Below are positions 8,755 to 10,975 of a stretch of DNA of 10,975 bases, piece after piece (position 1 is the stretch's first letter; each line of letters begins with the position of its first letter). The position numbers were made by a program, and so were the translations under genes. This DNA comes from JBAZCO01 sp041654915 (lineage in GTDB: Bacteria > Bacillota > Clostridia > Christensenellales > DTU072). Location of the stretch: assembly GCA_041654915.1 (NCBI GenBank), contig JBAZCO010000052.1:1-10975 (forward strand), in the 5' to 3' direction. The notes beneath the pieces were generated by a model. That model saw only the letters and a list, made by a program, of their open reading frames with translations. It ran no database searches and was not told the DNA's origin.

Positions 8755-8775
8755 CTCACCTCTAATCTAGGTGAG
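8755..8775. repeat. Perfect 7-bp inverted repeat in the intergenic gap
   Basis: CTCACCT (8755-8761) and AGGTGAG (8769-8775) are perfect reverse complements around the 7-base loop CTAATCT. It lies midway between the two giant genes. It could be an RNA hairpin (attenuation, processing or weak termination after the upstream gene) or a dyad operator. Neither strand has the T run required for a canonical intrinsic terminator, so the function is open. Confidence 0.5.
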
Positions 8776-8788
8776 AAGATATTATTTG

Positions 8789-8855
8789 CCCCTTCCTTTT
8801 TATAAGGTGTTAGGGTGTTGTTTTCCCCTTCCTTTTTTAAGGCGTCGGGGGTTGG
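8789..8855. repeat. Imperfect direct repeat, 36-base period, including a stop codon
   Basis: Two copies begin CCCCTTCCTTTTT at 8789 and 8825 on the plus strand. Both continue through a TAAGG-type core, a GG(T/C)GT segment and a G run to GTTG, with a few substitutions and one-base indels. The right copy contains the TAA stop and the last codons (QPPTP) of the upstream giant gene. The left copy is non-coding. The simplest reading is a small ancient duplication of the gene's 3' tail, which then decayed. Confidence 0.6.
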
Positions 8856-10975
8856 AATATTCTTAATTTTACAAAGTTAGTTTCGTATGTCACCGTGCCT
8901 ATTGTCACCCGCCTTGAATATATCGTGGTTGGGGTTTTCATTGCCTGTATTTGTGCGTCGGTGTACTCCCACTCAATGCTCACATAGTCAAACACATCGT
9001 TATTGCCCACATTTAGTGCTAAGTTCTCTACCCCCTTGTTTAGCGCATCTACAACCGTCTGGGTGTAGCTGTCACGATAGGGATTTACCTCGTCCTTTGC
9101 CGAGTAGGTGTTGAGTGTATACTCCGTCTTTATCCTTTGGGCAGGGAAGTTGTGGGGAATATCGCCGCCTATCGGCATTGTTACCATATTTATTGGTGAC
9201 ATATCTAGGAATACTAGTAGCACCCCAAACTGCTGTCGGTGTACTTCCACCCCGTCACGCTCAAGCAAGACGGTTACGGGATATCCTCGGTAAACGCCGC
9301 CGCTCACATAAATATCCGAGAAAGTAGTGCCTGCCGTCCAATAGAGTGTAACCTCGCCAAGGTCTGCGTTATACTCTTGGTTTAGCGTACCTCTGGCCAA
9401 AGCTTTCATTACTCCCGGCTCGGCGGGGTCGTCAGAGAACAAGGGGTTGAACGGATTTACAACATATATTGCGTTGTTGTTAGTGCCGTAGCCGTACCCC
9501 GCAATATTAAGTTCACTTATATTTGCCGTTTCGTATTGGTAGAATACTATGTTTGCGGGGGTCATCTTGTTTAAACCTAGGTCGTTGGCAAGATAGAACC
9601 GCCCCGATGCCTGCAAAGAGCCTCTTGCATTACCCTTAGCCTCTGCATCCCAAACAATGCGGTAGGGGTAGGCTTCGCCGCCAGCTAAAGTGTTGTCGTG
9701 AGGAATTTCATCGGGGGGATTGATGTCCTCGGGGTAGAATATAATGTTAATATTATTAACTTTTGGCAGCCCCGTGGATGTGTCAATCACAGTAGGGTCG
9801 GTCTGCCTTATTATTATTTGATATGTTTTATAAGAAGAGGCATTGGTAATCTTGGAGAAGAAGAAACGAATTTCCTCGTTCATTATTTGATACCCATCTC
9901 CAAGCGGACGGCGGATGCCGTCAAACTCCCACTTATTAACATATACTCTTATGGTAATGGGCTGTCCGTACTCGGAACTTTGTAGGTAGCCACGCACAAT
10001 TCTGCCGTACTTGCCAAAAGAGTCGGCGACGATAGTACCCTCTGCATATATTTCGGAATCCGCATACTGCCATAGGATATTCAAGTCGGTTATCGGCTTG
10101 CCCACTTCGTCATCTACGGTCGCAGTCAACACATTTTGGGGCAACTCCGCCACCCTTGCCGAGAACGGGTCTTTATAGTGGAAGAAGGAATTGGGATTTT
10201 GGTTGTTGCCCGTAACTAGGTCTTGTATACCGTCTATCAACTCCCAATCGGTCATAACCTTATCCAAAACCGTGACATTCAAGTGCAGTATTTGGGTGGT
10301 AAGCCCGCTAAAGCTAAGCGGTGCGGTAAGTTTAAACACCTTGTCGGGAAGATGCTGCAACACTCTCCTATATGTGTCGTATTTTACCTCATAGTTTTCT
10401 GGCGTATTCCACGAGGCAATTTGGTGGGATATATTTGCGCCCTCTCTAAAGACAATGGTAAAGTATTCTTGGTTGCCTGCTATTGGCAAACTCTGCTTTC
10501 CGTAAGGGTCAATTGTATGGTGGTTCAAGGGTTGAGGGTCTGTTAAGAAATCGCTATCGAGAATAACACCAACAACCGTTTTGTCATAAAAACGCATAGT
10601 GTAGTTAAATACCTGCCCGTCCGGCATCATAATCCGCAAGGAGATAGCACTATGGTCTGGCATATCCGCACGGGAATGCCCATAGATATCATAATATACC
10701 CACTCAATCGGGTTGTACTGCCCGGCGGAGTTTAGCGCATAATATACGGTATCTGTTTTATCGTGGGTGTAGTTGGTATCAAAGATAAAGCGCAAGTTTT
10801 TGGGGAAATCAAATACACCCGCATACCCGTGATTTACATATGGGTCAAAGAACACAACCCCATTAGAGGATGCAAAACTTTTGCTAGCAACGCTAGTGTT
10901 GGTATAGCTAATGCCCGTGATAATTGCAGGCAGTACTCTAAGGCGGAGGCTGATTTCCTCACCGACAACCATAGC
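8837..10975 (-). CDS. Giant modular surface protein, C-terminal part only (paralogue of the downstream gene)
   Basis: The reading frame is open at the right edge (an Ala codon at 10975-10973) and ends at TAA 8839-8837, so 712 residues are visible. A Met codon at 10972 is the first ATG, but it falls inside a module strand (sequence EEISLRLRVLP follows), so I regard the gene as 5'-truncated by the window and not as starting there. Six Asp/Asn-Pro anchors begin at 10846, 10510, 10171, 9799, 9457 and 9085, spaced 112-124 residues apart. Module Trp residues sit in IEW, ASW, ILW, IVW, LYW and IEW. The modules match six consecutive modules of the downstream gene in order, for example GYGYG-NPFNP here against GYGVGYGS-DPLNP there. 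The protein ends in RIFQPPTP with no LPXTG, hydrophobic tail, dockerin or other C-terminal anchor, so surface attachment would need an N-terminal signal outside the window. An extracellular adhesin-like or structural role is inferred. The Ig-like assignment rests on pattern only. Confidence 0.93.
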   Translation of the reverse strand, partial: AMVVGEEISLRLRVLPAIITGISYTNTSVASKSFASSNGVVFFDPYVNHGYAGVFDFPKNLRFIFDTNYTHDKTDTVYYALNSAGQYNPIEWVYYDIYGHSRADMPDHSAISLRIMMPDGQVFNYTMRFYDKTVVGVILDSDFLTDPQPLNHHTIDPYGKQSLPIAGNQEYFTIVFREGANISHQIASWNTPENYEVKYDTYRRVLQHLPDKVFKLTAPLSFSGLTTQILHLNVTVLDKVMTDWELIDGIQDLVTGNNQNPNSFFHYKDPFSARVAELPQNVLTATVDDEVGKPITDLNILWQYADSEIYAEGTIVADSFGKYGRIVRGYLQSSEYGQPITIRVYVNKWEFDGIRRPLGDGYQIMNEEIRFFFSKITNASSYKTYQIIIRQTDPTVIDTSTGLPKVNNINIIFYPEDINPPDEIPHDNTLAGGEAYPYRIVWDAEAKGNARGSLQASGRFYLANDLGLNKMTPANIVFYQYETANISELNIAGYGYGTNNNAIYVVNPFNPLFSDDPAEPGVMKALARGTLNQEYNADLGEVTLYWTAGTTFSDIYVSGGVYRGYPVTVLLERDGVEVHRQQFGVLLVFLDMSPINMVTMPIGGDIPHNFPAQRIKTEYTLNTYSAKDEVNPYRDSYTQTVVDALNKGVENLALNVGNNDVFDYVSIEWEYTDAQIQAMKTPTTIYSRRVTIGTVTYETNFVKLRIFQPPTP

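Larger units (their letters stand above)
8704..8836. other. Intergenic gap between the two giant genes
   Basis: This 133-base gap holds the non-coding copy of a direct repeat, two perfect 7-bp hairpins and the ribosome binding site of the downstream gene. On the minus strand there is an A-rich TTATAAAAAGG that could serve as a -10-like box, but no matching TTGACA-like box is seen at the usual spacing. I also see no hairpin followed by a T run. The gap is therefore compatible with read-through transcription from the upstream gene, possibly with RNA processing at the hairpins. Confidence 0.6.

Noticed and set aside
8755..8775. Intrinsic terminator of the upstream gene
   Set aside because: The hairpin is perfect but short, and it is not followed by a T run on either strand.
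8796..8808. Promoter -10 box (TTATAA) in the gap
   Set aside because: It is A/T-rich and falls inside the direct repeat, and no -35 box is found at 16-18 bases, so it is too weak to annotate as a promoter.
9698..9985. Plus-strand open frame of 95 codons opposite the upstream giant gene
   Set aside because: It overlaps well-supported modules on the other strand, and its product looks like a random composition.
8837..10972. ATG at 10972 as the true start of the upstream gene
   Set aside because: The frame stays open to the window edge, the Met sits within a module strand that aligns with the middle of the paralogue, and no signal peptide follows.

Overview
The window holds two very large protein genes in tandem on the minus strand and almost nothing else. 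Both run off an edge. The downstream gene (1..8703) has its start here and stays open for 2,901 codons to the left edge. The upstream gene (8837..10975) shows only its last 712 codons plus stop. They are separated by a 133-base gap. I see no RNA gene, mobile element, CRISPR array or credible plus-strand gene.

The downstream gene starts at a strong AGGAGG ribosome binding site. It encodes a lipoprotein signal peptide with lipobox LAAC (Cys23), a short Pro/Ser/Asp-rich linker, and then three degenerate repeats of about 290 residues (about 68-346, 347-644 and 645-880). After these comes a long chain of roughly 18 beta-rich modules of about 90-150 residues. Each module opens with an Asp/Asn-Pro-aromatic anchor (typically DPY), followed by an LP..(I/V).(V/I).F strand, a conserved Trp, and a closing hydrophobic strand. 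This layout resembles the bacterial Ig-like folds of surface proteins, Big_4 type being my closest match. That family name is an inference.

The visible part of the upstream gene is built from the same modules. Its six anchors match six consecutive anchors of the downstream gene in order (residues about 1974 to 2531). The two genes are therefore tandem paralogues that share module order, not just a domain type. The alignment predicts that most of the upstream gene, possibly with its own lipoprotein N-terminus, lies beyond the right edge.

The gap carries an imperfect direct repeat with a 36-base period that includes the upstream stop codon, a perfect 7-bp hairpin in mid-gap, and a second perfect 7-bp hairpin whose 3' arm abuts the Shine-Dalgarno of the downstream gene. 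No convincing promoter or intrinsic terminator is visible, so co-transcription is likely but unproven.

The AGGAGG site, the lipobox, the standard code (no in-frame TGA) and the moderate GC suggest a bacterium, plausibly an uncultured Bacillota/Clostridia member of the kind found in gut metagenomes. No housekeeping gene is present to confirm this. The most likely biology is a pair of giant cell-surface lipoproteins, acting as stalk, adhesin or cell-cell contact proteins. Their ligand cannot be read from the sequence.
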